Shown here one piece after another: positions 1 to 10,846 of a DNA stretch of 64,000 nt (its first letter is position 1; each line of letters begins with the position of its first letter). Made by a program: the position numbers and the translations under genes. The notes under the pieces are model-generated. The model did not search any database. It was not told the origin of the DNA and saw only the letters and a list, made by a program, of their open reading frames with translations. The stretch is taken from positions 46,319 through 110,318 of the forward strand of contig CAVQFB010000012.1 in NCBI GenBank assembly GCA_963711675.1. The letters are read 5' to 3'. Origin of the DNA: CAVQFB01 sp963711675. GTDB lineage: Bacteria; Acidobacteriota; Terriglobia; Terriglobales; Acidobacteriaceae.

Positions 1-206
1 ACCCCCTGGTGGAGATCAAGAACAAAGCGACGGGCCACGTGTTCTGGGCCCGGACACACAATCACAGCACCATGGGCATTTCAACCGGCAACAAGACCGT
101 CTCCACCCAGTTTGATGTTCCCGCGACCATCGAAAAAGGAGCGAGCACGATTTTTGTCGTGGCCAACGGGATCTCCTCGGTGGGAAAAGCCGTCACCGTG
201 AATTAA
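1..206 (+). CDS. C-terminal end of a secreted hypothetical protein (5' partial)
   Basis: The reading frame is open from the left edge to a TAA stop, so only about the last 67 residues are visible. The segment (KNKATGHVFWARTH...HSTMGISTG) and its hydrophobic end FVVANGISSVGKAVTVN resemble the terminal beta-sandwich of large secreted acidobacterial proteins that carry kelch-like or quinoprotein-like domains. That resemblance is from memory and is weak. The rest of the gene lies outside the window, so no function is assigned. A strong terminator follows 30 bases downstream. Confidence 0.55.
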   Translation, partial: PLVEIKNKATGHVFWARTHNHSTMGISTGNKTVSTQFDVPATIEKGASTIFVVANGISSVGKAVTVN

Positions 207-235
207 ACGCTTTTTCAGTTTTGCTTTTGTCATTG

Positions 236-271
236 CCCCGTCATTCCCTTCAGGGAAGACGGGGTTTTTTT
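236..271 (+). terminator. Rho-independent terminator
   Basis: A stem CCCCGTC / GACGGGG encloses a second perfect stem TTCCC / GGGAA with a TTCA loop. Seven T follow directly. It sits 30 bases after the stop of the partial gene at the left edge. Confidence 0.9.
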
Positions 272-393
272 CGTTTGACTCTTCTTCAACGTGTGTTGGC
301 GCAAGCCGCGTGAATCAAACCACAGCAAAAACACATTGACTTAGCTTTCCGGACTTACGTATCGTGCCAGCACCGCTCAGCTTGGGGGAGCCC

Positions 394-2151
394 ATGTCCA
401 TTGTTATGAGGTCGCACAGCCGTGCGTCTCGACCAGCCACGAACGTCTTCGTCGCGAATTCCCGGAAGATATTTGTGCTCACGGTGTTGCTCGGCACGCT
501 GGTGCTAACCAGCGGTTGCAAGAAAAAGGAAGCGACCGAGCAGCCGCACTACCAGCGCCCGAACCTGAGTGATGCTGAATTTCGCTATGGCGTCGCGCCT
601 ACGCGAAACAACAAGGTCACCTATCAGGACGATGTCATCATCGTCGAGCACGGCGAAAAGGCCATCCATGCCGTCAGTTCGAACGGCATCGGAGTGACGA
701 TTGACGCGAACTTGCCTGAAGCGCAGGCGATGCAGCCGGGGAAAGTCGTATTCCTCACCAACCGCGCTGTCGGACGCATCCTGGGAGCCCAGCGTAATGG
801 CAATGAACTGTCCCTGGTACTCGGGCCCGTCGACATCACCGAAGTCATCAAGGAAGCCGACCTCTCCCACGACGAGCCGCTCGACCTGAATTCGATGACG
901 GCGTACTACGCGCCTGATTTTCCCGGAGCGGAGATCGAGGCACCGAAGCTCAGCAGCAGGAACGTGACCCCGAAACCCCGCGTACAGAACGCGGTGGCTG
1001 TCAGCGTGATCTCCCCCACCGGGGAATGGTCGCCCCTCGGAGGGTCCCGCTACGCCCTGAATGATGGCAGATCCCAAGGTCGTTCCGACGATCCATCGGC
1101 CTGGACCGACAAAGACATCGTCGCCGTCCGCCGCCTGGCAGCTTCGTATCCGGACGGACGGGCAGCGTCTTCGGGACTGGCAAGTGTGCTGCAGGTACCA
1201 AGCCTACCCAATGTCCCCTCGGTGCCTGGACTGCCGAATGCCGGTCAGATGCCTGGCCTGCCTGCGCCGCCACCCATCCCGGGTATCCCTCAGATCCCGA
1301 TCAATATCGGTAATTTCAAACTCACGCCTTTCTGTTGCGGGGGTATCGGCATCAAGATCGTGCACGACACCGATGCCGTTAAGGTTCTCGCTTACGGTGT
1401 GATACGCCTCCAGAATCCGAGCGTGCATTTCGATCTGAAGATTAGCGGCGGCAAGGTGCAAAAAGCTGGCGTGACCCTCGCCGGCGCTGCTGGGCTCACG
1501 ATGCAATTCGAAGCGGGCAGTGCCGTGGGCGTAAATGGCAACATCAACAAGCAAATCACGGTACCAGTAGATTTCAGCATCCCGATTGCGGGTTTGCCTG
1601 TGCCCGTCGCAGTTACGTTTCACCAGTCGTTCATCCTGAAAACGGCGTTCAGCGCCAAAGACGCTACCCTCAAGGCCACCGGTGACTACACGTTTACCGG
1701 ATCGCTTTTCATGGGGTATCAGGGCGGGCAGTGGACGGTCGGGGCGCCGACTTCCTTCACGGTGAACCAGGGCCTGCTGAATTCAATCGCCGGAGCTTCG
1801 GTCGGTGTGAACGGGCTAGTCCTGGCATACAACGGGAAGGTGATCGTGGGTATCGGTGCCTTTGGTTTTGCCACCGGCCCATATCTTGGCTACACCGCCT
1901 CGATCGGCATTAGCCGCGGTTCCGATCTGGCCGGTGGCCCAATGGGCTTGCCCACATGCCTTGGCGCGACCATCGATATTGGCATGTCCGTCGGGATCGG
2001 CTACATCATCCCCCAGGCGGTGACGGATGCGATCAACTTCATCCTCCGTCAACTCAATGTGAAGGAGATCGAACGGGAAGGAGGACTCGAGCACCGGGAA
2101 AACCTCATTCACAAGGACGAATATCTTCCGACCAGTTGCGGGAAGCCATGA
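394..2151 (+). CDS. Secreted lipoprotein of unknown function (paralogue of the gene at 30711-32270)
   Basis: The N-terminus is basic, then hydrophobic (VLTVLLGTLVLTSGC), with an LTSGC lipobox, so this is a predicted lipoprotein of about 585 residues. ATG 394 was chosen because GGGGGAG lies just upstream; GTG 364 and ATG 406 are in-frame alternatives. The middle is rich in Pro and Gly (PGLPAPPPIPGIPQIP), and the C-terminal half is Gly- and Val-rich, as in beta-structured surface proteins. The block near ITVPVDFSIPIAGLPVPVAV matches IKLPTSFTIPLPVGGIPFSL of the lipoprotein encoded at 30711-32270, and a second block (VTYQDDV...DITEVI) also aligns. The two are therefore distant paralogues. No named domain was recognised. 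The gene converges on the cytochrome gene across a hairpin. Confidence 0.8.
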   Translation: MSIVMRSHSRASRPATNVFVANSRKIFVLTVLLGTLVLTSGCKKKEATEQPHYQRPNLSDAEFRYGVAPTRNNKVTYQDDVIIVEHGEKAIHAVSSNGIGVTIDANLPEAQAMQPGKVVFLTNRAVGRILGAQRNGNELSLVLGPVDITEVIKEADLSHDEPLDLNSMTAYYAPDFPGAEIEAPKLSSRNVTPKPRVQNAVAVSVISPTGEWSPLGGSRYALNDGRSQGRSDDPSAWTDKDIVAVRRLAASYPDGRAASSGLASVLQVPSLPNVPSVPGLPNAGQMPGLPAPPPIPGIPQIPINIGNFKLTPFCCGGIGIKIVHDTDAVKVLAYGVIRLQNPSVHFDLKISGGKVQKAGVTLAGAAGLTMQFEAGSAVGVNGNINKQITVPVDFSIPIAGLPVPVAVTFHQSFILKTAFSAKDATLKATGDYTFTGSLFMGYQGGQWTVGAPTSFTVNQGLLNSIAGASVGVNGLVLAYNGKVIVGIGAFGFATGPYLGYTASIGISRGSDLAGGPMGLPTCLGATIDIGMSVGIGYIIPQAVTDAINFILRQLNVKEIEREGGLEHRENLIHKDEYLPTSCGKP

Positions 2152-2186
2152 GCGGCGCGTCTGGCCTTTATAGTCGTGGCGGTCAA

Positions 2187-2212
2187 TGAGGACGGCATTC
2201 CCATGCCGTCCT
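2187..2212. terminator. Hairpin between convergent genes, likely bidirectional terminator
   Basis: An 11-bp perfect inverted repeat (GAGGACGGCAT / ATGCCGTCCTC) with a 4-base loop lies in the 77-bp gap between two convergent genes. There is no long T tract on either side, so termination strength is uncertain. Confidence 0.6.
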
Positions 2213-2228
2213 CGTATTCAGCGTGCCT

Positions 2229-3896
2229 CTAACCTCCGCCAGGTCCGTTGTGGCAATCGTAGCAACTGAATTGATGCAGAGCCGGGAACGTCTTTTTCCC
2301 GCCGTCGTCGATATTGAAGATGCGCTGCACCTTGGCCTGCGACAGCACCGAGCCATGATAGGTCTTGCCGTGGCAGTACGCACAAGCCTGGTGGCCGTGC
2401 TTGTCGACGTAGTCGGGATGGCCATCTACCCACGTCTGGCCGAGTGTGTGAATAGCGTGCGGACCATTAGTGCCGTCGGCCGCCAGATTCGTGTGGCACA
2501 CAGTGCACTCGGTGATTTTCGCCGCGTAGCCCTGCAAGTTCTTGGGATACACGTTGTCGTTGGCCTGCAGGGTGGGGAACTCGGCGTGCGGCGAACCATG
2601 GCAGCCTGAACAGAAAACCGAGCCGTGTCCCGTGCTGTAGCGATAAAGGTCGGAACCTTTCACCGGAACGTTCGGGTTGGTGGCGAACGTCTGGTCTTTC
2701 GTCTGGCGCCATACCCACTTGCTGGTGAACGCCGTTTTGTATCGCCGGCTGGTGTTGTGGCACATCTGGCAGGCGGGCTCAATCAGCCATCCCGTGCGGC
2801 TGGGATCTCCTACGTGACTGACATCGCCGTGGCAGTTGAAGCAATTCACCTTGTTCATCGCGCCGCGTTTGCACAGGGTCTTGGGACCGGGATGGCAAAC
2901 GTAGCACGTCGCCAGGTCGGTCGTGCCCTGATCCAGCGTGGCCTTGTTAGGGTAGTTGACCTGTGGCCCGTGCAGCGTGTGCATGTCGGTAGTGAGCGGG
3001 TTGATCCCCGGAAGCCCTGCCAGACCGAGCGCGTTATCGGCGTGGCAAGCGGCGCAAAGTACCGGCGTTCCCGACACAGCCGTCTGATATAGCGTCGACT
3101 GGTAGTTGTATCCCAGCTTCTGCAGCTGGCCCAGGTATTTCGAAATCTGCCAGCGATCGTCGTGCTTGCGCAGAATGTTGAGCTTCATGTCCTTGTTCGG
3201 ATCCGGGTTGTTAACCCATCCCTTGGCCGGTTTTGCAGCTGGATCGGTCTTGGATGCGTGGCAATTCGCGCAGCTCATCTCGTCGCTGACCGAAAGGACG
3301 ATCTTGGCCGTGGCCAGCACCTGACCCGTGTTCGAATCCTTGGCCACGAGCAGAGCCATAGGGTAGGGATTGAAATTCCCTTTGTCGTCATAAGGAATCG
3401 TGGGAATGCCGACTGCCTCCCAGTAGCCCAGGGTCGCGTTGTACGTCATCGGGTTCGGCGTGTTGCCCTGAGTCTTGTAGCCTGCAAGCCCGGTGTCGGG
3501 CGGAGGGCTGGCCAGAAAAAGCAAGTCAACGTAGTCCCAGAAGTTGGTCTTGGTCGAACTGATGCTGTTGATTGACCCCTTCGTATCTTTCGTGGCCTGA
3601 TAGGTGATGGTCACGCCACTCGTGATGATGGTCGGCGGCTCGCCTTTTTTCACCAGTTGTGCGTGGATGATGTTGTAAGGCGGCAACACAGAAAAGATTG
3701 AGTAGTCCTTGCCGTCGATACAATGCATGCCCAACTCACTCCATGCCATGAGGGCATAGGTGGTCGCATCTGGATTTCCAAAGCTGGGGGAAAGTTGGGA
3801 GGCATTCCCTGTATCACTGGGAGGCGCAGTATTCCCGACGCCACAGGAGAGGGCGATTACCACGAGCGCAGCAGCGGTCATCAGCAGCCGTTTCAT
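2229..3896 (-). CDS. Exported nonahaem cytochrome c
   Basis: Nine CXXCH haem-binding motifs lie between about residue 209 and the C-terminus: CANCH, CAACH, CYVCH, CFNCH, CQMCH, CSGCH, CTVCH, CAYCH and CYDCH. The first 200 residues carry no haem motif and probably form a separate domain. The N-terminus (MKRLLMTAAALVVIALSCG) is a signal sequence with a possible lipobox cysteine at residue 18. Multihaem cytochromes of this kind carry electrons in the periplasm or at the outer membrane; the partner and the direction of electron flow cannot be read here. The preceding gene on the same strand encodes an outer-membrane barrel, about 300 bp away. A 15-base direct repeat (around CCTTTCTGCAC) lies just upstream of the start, at about 3900-3935. 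Confidence 0.9.
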   Translation of the reverse strand: MKRLLMTAAALVVIALSCGVGNTAPPSDTGNASQLSPSFGNPDATTYALMAWSELGMHCIDGKDYSIFSVLPPYNIIHAQLVKKGEPPTIITSGVTITYQATKDTKGSINSISSTKTNFWDYVDLLFLASPPPDTGLAGYKTQGNTPNPMTYNATLGYWEAVGIPTIPYDDKGNFNPYPMALLVAKDSNTGQVLATAKIVLSVSDEMSCANCHASKTDPAAKPAKGWVNNPDPNKDMKLNILRKHDDRWQISKYLGQLQKLGYNYQSTLYQTAVSGTPVLCAACHADNALGLAGLPGINPLTTDMHTLHGPQVNYPNKATLDQGTTDLATCYVCHPGPKTLCKRGAMNKVNCFNCHGDVSHVGDPSRTGWLIEPACQMCHNTSRRYKTAFTSKWVWRQTKDQTFATNPNVPVKGSDLYRYSTGHGSVFCSGCHGSPHAEFPTLQANDNVYPKNLQGYAAKITECTVCHTNLAADGTNGPHAIHTLGQTWVDGHPDYVDKHGHQACAYCHGKTYHGSVLSQAKVQRIFNIDDGGKKTFPALHQFSCYDCHNGPGGG

Positions 3897-4195
3897 AGCA
3901 CGGTTCCTTTCTGCACGTTTCCTTTCTGCACGTTTCGATCCAATTTAAGTGGCGACAACAGAGCGGCGGCGCGGACGATTTACAGAGATTACGCAAACTG
4001 CCATTTGCGAATTTTTGTGACCATAATCGCTTTGCGAACGGCGGGTCGGTGACAAAGCTCACCTATTTGTGTGAGTCAATTTTCTGAACGTGAGCGCGCG
4101 GAGTTTTGTACAGCGAAGCTGAGCGATAAGTTTCTGCTGGGGAAGAGTGTCTCGCCGGCGGCGGTGCAAATAGGGTGTGCTGTTCGGGCCGACAA

Positions 4196-4987
4196 TTAGT
4201 TCTTGCCGTGCCAGCTAAAGCGCCTTCCGACGATGAACTTCAAGATCATGCGATCGCTCGCGTGGTTAGGTTCGAAACCTACTCCGAAATTCAGCTCCCA
4301 GTTGGGAGAGACGTCGAGATCAACGCAGGGGAAGAACTGGTGATGTTGATTCCTCAGCGGAAGAAATTCAGTCGCCGGACCAAGGGAGCCGTAGTATTCC
4401 AGCCCGGCCGCTACCTTCTTGGTTATGTCATAAGTGGCCTTGGCGTTCGGTGAAAACTCGAACCCACGACGCACGTCGCTGCCATGCAGTGCCCGATCAA
4501 ATGTCGGATTGAACGACAAGTACCATCTTCCCAGTTTCTTGTCGATGATCGGCTGTAGTTCGTAGGTCCATGTGTTCTCCGAGAACTGCCTGCGCTGGTA
4601 CCCGACCTCCTGGCCCAGGCTCACGCCGACAGGCCAGTGCCACGACTCCGGCACAGTAACTCTCGGACGAATGTGGCTGCCCACCCACTGCCACCCGCCA
4701 TCGGGCTGGATACTGCTGAACACATAAACGCCAGTTTCGAGCCAGTCGGTGAAAGTGTGAGAGACCTCGAGGGTTTCGTGCACGGCATGATTCGTGGGAA
4801 CCAGCCCATCCCTTGAAGTGGTGCTGCCCTGCGCGGTGAAGTTGCTGTGCAACTCCAACATGGTGGTGCCGGGCTTCTCCATCTCGGAGCTGTAAACCTG
4901 AATCTCGTAGTTGTCCTGTGCATAGGCCAAGTGGACTGACGAGACGAAAAGAAACACAGCTACGATCGAAAGCCGCAGCGCATTCAT
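4196..4987 (-). CDS. Outer-membrane beta-barrel protein, unknown function
   Basis: The protein has 263 residues with a clear signal peptide ending AYA-QDNYE. The mature part alternates polar and aromatic residues (LETGVYVFSS, LGRWYLSFNPTF, WELNFGVGFEP) as in a transmembrane beta-barrel of 10 to 12 strands. The extended C-terminus (MILKFIVGRRFSW) fits the last barrel strand. It resembles generic acidobacterial outer-membrane proteins without an assigned substrate. It precedes the multihaem cytochrome on the same strand, so the two could be co-transcribed, although the gap of about 300 bp is long for an operon. Confidence 0.75.
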   Translation of the reverse strand: MNALRLSIVAVFLFVSSVHLAYAQDNYEIQVYSSEMEKPGTTMLELHSNFTAQGSTTSRDGLVPTNHAVHETLEVSHTFTDWLETGVYVFSSIQPDGGWQWVGSHIRPRVTVPESWHWPVGVSLGQEVGYQRRQFSENTWTYELQPIIDKKLGRWYLSFNPTFDRALHGSDVRRGFEFSPNAKATYDITKKVAAGLEYYGSLGPATEFLPLRNQHHQFFPCVDLDVSPNWELNFGVGFEPNHASDRMILKFIVGRRFSWHGKN

Positions 4988-5318
4988 CGGTGCAGTTCCA
5001 TGGCCCGGATGACGCAGGTAAACCCCACTTCGTGCGCGCCTTTGAGATTGTAGTCTAGGGCGATTGCCAGGCCCTCATTGTGATGTACGTCACATAGCGA
5101 TGTGACGTTCCCGTTTTAGAACTCGGCAATCGGTCGGCTCCCTGCCGGGAAAACGACGAGGCCACTGCAATAATCCTCCCCTCGTCAACTGGACGTGTGC
5201 CACTGGAACTGCAGGCTTTTGGCGGGTTTTCGACGACCGGCAGGAAAAATCCTCGTGAAAAATTGAACGTGCGTCTGTCCTTGCCTGGGCGGCGCGCTAC
5301 TTCTTATCACCACTACTT

Positions 5319-5549
5319 GTGACGCAGCTTATGGCGAGCCTTCTCGCCCTCCGCTGCAATGAGAAAGGAAACCCCGAAGTCGGCCCCACATTCGCTGAAG
5401 TTAAAGCGGTAGCCTTGCAGATTGTCCAGACCAAATCACGCTTCCCGAAGCCGGACTACTCAGCTTCAGCGGACAGTATTCCCGGAAGACCGAAGGGTAC
5501 CAACGGGCCCAGGCCAGGCAAGGAGGATTCTACAGATAAGAAGGTGTAA
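5319..5549 (+). CDS. Small hypothetical ORF upstream of the phosphoesterase
   Basis: A 76-residue open frame (GTG start; ATG also possible at 5331) ends five bases before the ATG of the phosphoesterase gene, and its end contains that gene's ribosome-binding site (AAGGTG). The spacing would suit translational coupling. The product is basic and Pro-rich at the C-terminus, with no recognised domain and no signal peptide. There is no convincing Shine-Dalgarno sequence before its own start, so it may be chance. Confidence 0.3.
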   Translation: MTQLMASLLALRCNEKGNPEVGPTFAEVKAVALQIVQTKSRFPKPDYSASADSIPGRPKGTNGPRPGKEDSTDKKV

Positions 5550-5554
5550 CCGTA

Positions 5555-7381
5555 ATGAGGAACATTATTTCTCGCTCGCTGTCTATCTTTGCGCTGCTTA
5601 CCACGACACTCGCCCAGAATCCCATTAAACACGTCGTCTTCATCTCCAAAGAAAATCGATCCTTCGACAATTACTTCGGCCGGTTCCCGGGAGCCAACGG
5701 AGCTACAACGGGAAAACTTTCCACGGGGCAAGTTGTCCCACTTGCCCGTACGCCTGACCAGACCGCGCATGACATTTCACATAAGTGGTGGTCCGGTTGG
5801 ACCGTCATTGACAATGGCGCCATGGATCGCTTCGACATCAACCTCCAGGGAAATGTGAATGGCGACTATCTGGCATACACACAACTGACCAAGGCCGACA
5901 TTCCAAACTATTGGGCCTACGCCCAGAATTACGGATTGGCTGACAACTTTTTCAGTTCGGAGGCGGGTCCCAGCTTCCCGAACCACACTTATATGATCGC
6001 GGCCCAATCCAACCACACCATCGCGGTACCTTCTCCGACCGGACCCAGTAGATCGTGGGGTTGCGACGCGGAAGATGCCAGCGTGGTGCCCCAAATCGAT
6101 ACGCAGGGAAATATAACTTACATCCACCCTTGCTACGATATCCCAACGTTGGGGGACACATTAGACGCAGCTAGGGTCTCATGGAAATCTTATGGCCCGA
6201 CTTATGGTCAGGATGGCTACCAGTGGGTGATCTACGACTCGATTGCTCACATTCGCAATGGACCCGATTGGGTCAAGGCTGTCGACCAGAGGACGTTTGA
6301 AAACGACGCCCTCTCCGGGGACCTTCCCGCCGTTTCGTGGATGGTCGCTCCACAGCGTGAAAATGAACATCCACCGTTTAGTTCCTGTGTGGGTGAAAAT
6401 TGGACGGTGCGAAAGATCAACGCGGTCATGCAGGGACCGGACTGGACGTCCACTATTATTTTTTTGACGTGGGACGACTTCGGCGGCTTTTACGACCATG
6501 TAGCTCCAACACAAATCGACCAGATGGGCTTAGGCCCGCGCGTGCCGATGCTCGTAATATCTCCTTATGTGAAGAAGGGCATCCTTCATAGTCAGTATGA
6601 GTTTTCTTCGGTGCTGGCTTTCATTGAAAAATGGCTGGGATTGCCCTCCTTAGGCGAGCGCGACACAAATGCAAACAACATGATGGACGCTTTCAACTTT
6701 CATCAGCCACCCCTCGCTCCCATGGTACTCACCGAGCGGCAGTGTCCTATGTCGGGCAGTTATTACGTATTTGGGGAAAACCTGATAGGCACTACCGTCG
6801 CCGCCAGCGGCTTGACCGTAGCCAACCCCACGAATGCTCCCATTACCATCAAGAAGATTTCGATTTCGGGGGCGCCGGACTTCACCTTAGGCACATATCC
6901 AAAGACGATTAGCCCGTACGGGAGTTTCTCACTGCCCTCGAAATTTACACCACACCAGCCCGGCCTTCATAAAGCAACCGTGACCATCACCAGCAGCTAT
7001 CAAACTCAGAAGATTGCCGTGAGCGGCATTGGCTCATTTATCAATACGCCGAAATCGGTAGCCATTGCCGAGACAGTGATTGGGGATACTAGCCACGCTG
7101 TGGTGGCATTCAAGAACACCGACGCGCATCCCGTGACCATTTCCTCGTTTGGTCTCGTCGGAGATGAATTTCAACTGGTGTCGAGCAATTGCCCCACATC
7201 CCTGAAGGGCGGAGGTTCTTGTCAATTCGTGGTGTCGTTTAGTCCCACATGGATTGGCCCAGCGTGGGCGGTACTCTCGGTGAATGATAGCGATGCCGGG
7301 TCTCCACACCAAATTCACCTTGCCAGTCAGGGTGACCCGCCCAATGGCGCACACCTTCCGACGAGCGGAATGGACGAGTAG
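5555..7381 (+). CDS. Secreted phosphoesterase, phospholipase C / acid phosphatase family, with C-terminal Ig-like domains
   Basis: After a short signal peptide (ending TTTLAQ), residues 25-400 match the phosphoesterase family of bacterial phospholipases C and AcpA-type acid phosphatases. Visible hallmarks are [17 protein letters not shown] (the metal-binding ENRSFD motif near the N-terminus), [16 protein letters not shown] and [14 protein letters not shown]. The expected reaction is hydrolysis of phosphate mono- or diesters outside the cytoplasm. Residues 420-600 hold two beta-sandwich repeats of the choice-of-anchor/ASH type, each with an NCP or GSCQF-VSFSP signature, common in acidobacterial secreted proteins. 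Start ATG 5555 is set by AAGGTG nine bases upstream. Confidence 0.9.
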   Translation: MRNIISRSLSIFALLTTTLAQNPIKHVVFISKENRSFDNYFGRFPGANGATTGKLSTGQVVPLARTPDQTAHDISHKWWSGWTVIDNGAMDRFDINLQGNVNGDYLAYTQLTKADIPNYWAYAQNYGLADNFFSSEAGPSFPNHTYMIAAQSNHTIAVPSPTGPSRSWGCDAEDASVVPQIDTQGNITYIHPCYDIPTLGDTLDAARVSWKSYGPTYGQDGYQWVIYDSIAHIRNGPDWVKAVDQRTFENDALSGDLPAVSWMVAPQRENEHPPFSSCVGENWTVRKINAVMQGPDWTSTIIFLTWDDFGGFYDHVAPTQIDQMGLGPRVPMLVISPYVKKGILHSQYEFSSVLAFIEKWLGLPSLGERDTNANNMMDAFNFHQPPLAPMVLTERQCPMSGSYYVFGENLIGTTVAASGLTVANPTNAPITIKKISISGAPDFTLGTYPKTISPYGSFSLPSKFTPHQPGLHKATVTITSSYQTQKIAVSGIGSFINTPKSVAIAETVIGDTSHAVVAFKNTDAHPVTISSFGLVGDEFQLVSSNCPTSLKGGGSCQFVVSFSPTWIGPAWAVLSVNDSDAGSPHQIHLASQGDPPNGAHLPTSGMDE

Positions 7382-7529
7382 GGAGGTTTGGCGCTTCAAG
7401 GAAGTAACCTTGTCTCGTTCAAGGTTCAGGCGTCAAATCCGAAGTCGAGCAGACTCAGTCCGTGGGCTGCAAATCGGCAACCCTGGGTCAGTTTGGAAAC
7501 CAGACTCACCCACCGTCCTTCCGCCACCA

Positions 7530-10500
7530 TCATTGCGACGTCGCGGTATCGACGGTGAGGTCAGTTTCGGCGACAGTGATGGGCACGATATTTGCCTGCC
7601 GCAGTTGCTGGTTAAGTTGCGGCAGGTTCGCCTGTTTGAATCGTATCCACTCCCGAATGCATGCCTTCACTTGCGCGCTCGACTCTTTGTAGACGGCGAT
7701 CGCCTGCGAGGGCACTGCGCGATCTCCCCCTTCGACGACTCGCAGCGCGGATGCCAGATTCTTGTAGGCGTTTTGCAGTCCGGGTCCCAGGCCCGGAGCG
7801 TTGTCTTTGTTCGTCAGGATATTTCCGAGTCCGGCCTGAGCCTCGGCAATCGCCGATATAAGCTCTGTCTTTTGCACGGCCGGACCCTGCTGCGCGGCGC
7901 CAAGCTGCTTCTGAACCGCGCTGATCTCGGCCAGAGCGCGCCGCGCGTCCAGGGTTTCGGCGAATATCTGCCGACCTAGGTCGAACTGCTGAGCGAGAAC
8001 TTCGGCCGTCGCGGGCGAACGTGGGTCCATGACGACTTGCAGCGGCTGGCTCTGTGGCTCTCCGTCAACGGAAAGGCGAACTTGATACGTCCCCGGTATG
8101 ACCTTCGGTCCGCTTGGATTGTGGAAATCCGCTTCTTCATCCGCCACCGGCCCTCCCGAACTACCCCATGTGAGATTCCAGACGAAGCGGTGCATCCCGG
8201 CAGTTGTTTCGAGAGCCTCGGGCTTGGAGAACCAGCGCTCCGCCACCGGGAGGGGCGCGTACTTTGTCTTCTTGTCTTCGGACGAAAACCTTCGCACCAG
8301 ATTCTGCTGTGGGTCGAAGATCTCCAGGGTCACACGGCTGGCTGGAGACTTGAGGTAGTAATCAATCATCGCTCCATTGGGCGGATTCTCTGCCGTGGGT
8401 TCCTCCGGCGGAAGTGGCGTACCCACAAAAGTGTCGTTGTCGACGCGGACCGCGACAGCAGGACGGTACAGCCACGCATTCCTGGCGCTGAGCGCCTTGG
8501 ACACCTGACGGATCGGTGTGATGTTGTCGAGTATCCAGAACGAGCGCCCGTGGGTTGCGATCACGAGATCGTCGCCATGAATGGTGAGATCGCGAATGGA
8601 AGTAGTGGGCAGGTTCAGCTGCAACGGTTGCCAGTGGTCCCCGTCGTCGAAGGAAATGTAAACGCCCAATTCCGTTCCGACGAACAGCAGCCCCTTCGAC
8701 TGAGGATCTTCGCGAACGGCGCGCAAGAAAGCACGATTCGGAATTTCACCGGCGACACTTTGCCAGCTGGCCCCGAAGTCCCGAGTTCGATAGAGGTAGG
8801 GGGCCTGATCATCGAGGCGGCTTCGATCTACTGCCACATAAGCGACCGCCGGATCAAAATGCGAAGCTTCGATCAGGGAAATCTTGCTCCAGTCGCTGAG
8901 ACCCCGCGGTGTGACGTTGCTCCAACTTTTTCCGCCATCGCGGGTAAGATAAATCAAGCCCGTGTCGCTGCCCGCCCAGATCAGATCGCGGTTGAGAGCC
9001 GATGGCGCGAGCGTGGACACAACCCCATACCCGCGCTGTTTTGCGTTTTCTACCGTTGCGGGCCCTTGCCCTTCTGGCTGCTTGCATCCGGAGCGGCTCC
9101 GGTAAGATCGGGACTGACGGTCTCCCAGTGCAGACCGCCATCCGCCGTTTTCATCACGTACTGTGTTCCGAAATAGAGCATCTTAGGATCGGCTGCGGAA
9201 AAGACCAGAACCGGCGCCCATGGCGCGCGATACTTTCGCTGCTGGATCTGGGTCTCGAAGATCGATACCGGCCACGGGGTGACATCCTGGCTGAAGCCCG
9301 TGTGGCGATTGAAGCGCGAAACCGTTCCGTAACTCCCGCTCAGATAAATGATGTTGGGATCGTCCGGATCGAGCGCCATGTATCCGCTTTCGCTCCCGCC
9401 CGCTGGAAACCAATCCCGCGGCGTGATTTGCGCATGGTCGGTGCGGCTGGGGACAGCGGCACTTCCAGTATCCTGCTGCGCGCCGTAGACGACGTAGGGA
9501 AACTGGTTGTCGGTAATCACGTGATAAAGCTGTGCCGTGGGCTGGTTGTACCAGGAACTCCAGGTCTTGCCCCGATCGAGACTCACCGTGGTGCCCTGGT
9601 CCGTTCCGAGCACCATGCTGGACGAATTTTTGGGATCGATCCAGATCTGGTGGTAGTCGTCGCCACCGGGCGCGCCGCGGACGATGGAAATCGTCTTGCC
9701 ACCGTCTTCTGACCGGTAGAGAGCGACGTTCGGAACGTACATCACATCGGGATTCTGCGGATCGACGGTGATGCTGTTGAAATACCAAGAGCGGCTTGTC
9801 AGCCGCGGATCGGCGTTCGCAAGGGCCCACGTAGTTCCCCCGTCGTCAGAACGGTAGAGGCCCGCCTTCTTGGCCTGAATCAGCGCATACACTCGTTGGC
9901 CATCGAGCGCAACCGCAACGCCTACGCGTCCCCAATCGCCGTCGGGCAGACCGTTGCCGGTAAGGCGAGACCATGTTTTGCCGGCATCCTGGGAGCGATA
10001 AAGACCTCCGCCCGGTCCGTCGATTGGAGCATAGGTACTCCAGGGTGGGCGCCAGGTATGCCATGTTCCCGCAAACAGCAGCCGGGGGTTCGTGGAACAT
10101 ATCGTCAGATCCGAGACGCCCATTTCCGGTCCCGGATCGAGAGACTTCGTCCAGTGCCGTCCCCCATCGACGGTTTTGTAGACGCCGCGCTCTGGATTGG
10201 GTGCGTAAGCGTGCCCCAAAGCGCCCACGTACACAATGTTCGAATCCTGCGGATCGACCACGATCCGACTGATGTGGCGCGTGTCGTCCAATCCCAGGTG
10301 GGCCCAGGTTTGTCCGCCATCTACAGATTTGTAGACGCCGTTTCCGAAGGAAAGGCTGGAACGAATGTCCGACTCGCCCGTTCCGGCATAAATGGTCTTC
10401 GGGTCTGAAGGCGCGACTGCGAGGGCGCCGATCGAGGCGACTGTCTGGCCGTCAAAAATCGGCGTCCAGACCACGCCTGCGTCGGTCGTCTTCCAGATGC

Positions 10501-10712
10501 CACCATTCACCGACCCAAAATAAAAGGTTGTGGGGTCGCCCGGCACACCGGCCACCGCGACCGCACGGCCGCCACGGAAAGGCCCGATCAAGTCGCCATT
10601 TAAGCCCGTTGAACAGTTCCGTCCGGACGGGCTGGGCAATCGCCGAAACAGTGGCTGCAAGAAAAACCGTTATAACGAGGCGGCGCTGCAAACGTAAAAG
10701 GAAGTTGTGCAA
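7530..10712 (-). CDS. Secreted BNR/sortilin-type beta-propeller protein, interrupted by two frameshifts
   Basis: Two overlapping frames together encode one protein of about 1,060 residues of the BNR-repeat glycosyl-hydrolase-like family found in Acidobacteria and Bacteroidetes. The signal peptide (RLVITVFLAATVSAIAQ) and LFNGLKWR lie in one frame. The family hallmark IGPFRGGR continues in a second frame after one extra base near 10585-10592. A one-base deletion near 9058-9064 then moves GKGP into ATVENAKQRGYGVVSTLAPS in the third part. Repeated DGGxTW Asp-box motifs (GIWKTTDAG, GVYKSVDGGQTWAH, LYRSEDGGKT) give two stacked propellers, followed by an Ig-like and a helical C-terminal region. A TTG start at 10712 with GGGAG upstream fits. 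Catalytic function is unproven. The indels look like sequence errors because all other residues are conserved. Confidence 0.8.
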
Positions 10713-10846
10713 TTTGTCGGGCTCCCGATTCAGGCGTCTAGTTTAAAGGAAGATGACGGTTTCCTTGAACCAGGGCCCAGCTCGGCAACGAAATGAACTT
10801 GTTACGGCGCTGACACGTATACTCTGTTGCCAACGCGGAGTTCGGC

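Noticed and set aside
5319..5549. Treating the small upstream frame as a confident gene
   Set aside because: The tight spacing to the phosphoesterase is suggestive, but there is no start signal or recognisable domain, so it is listed only at low confidence.
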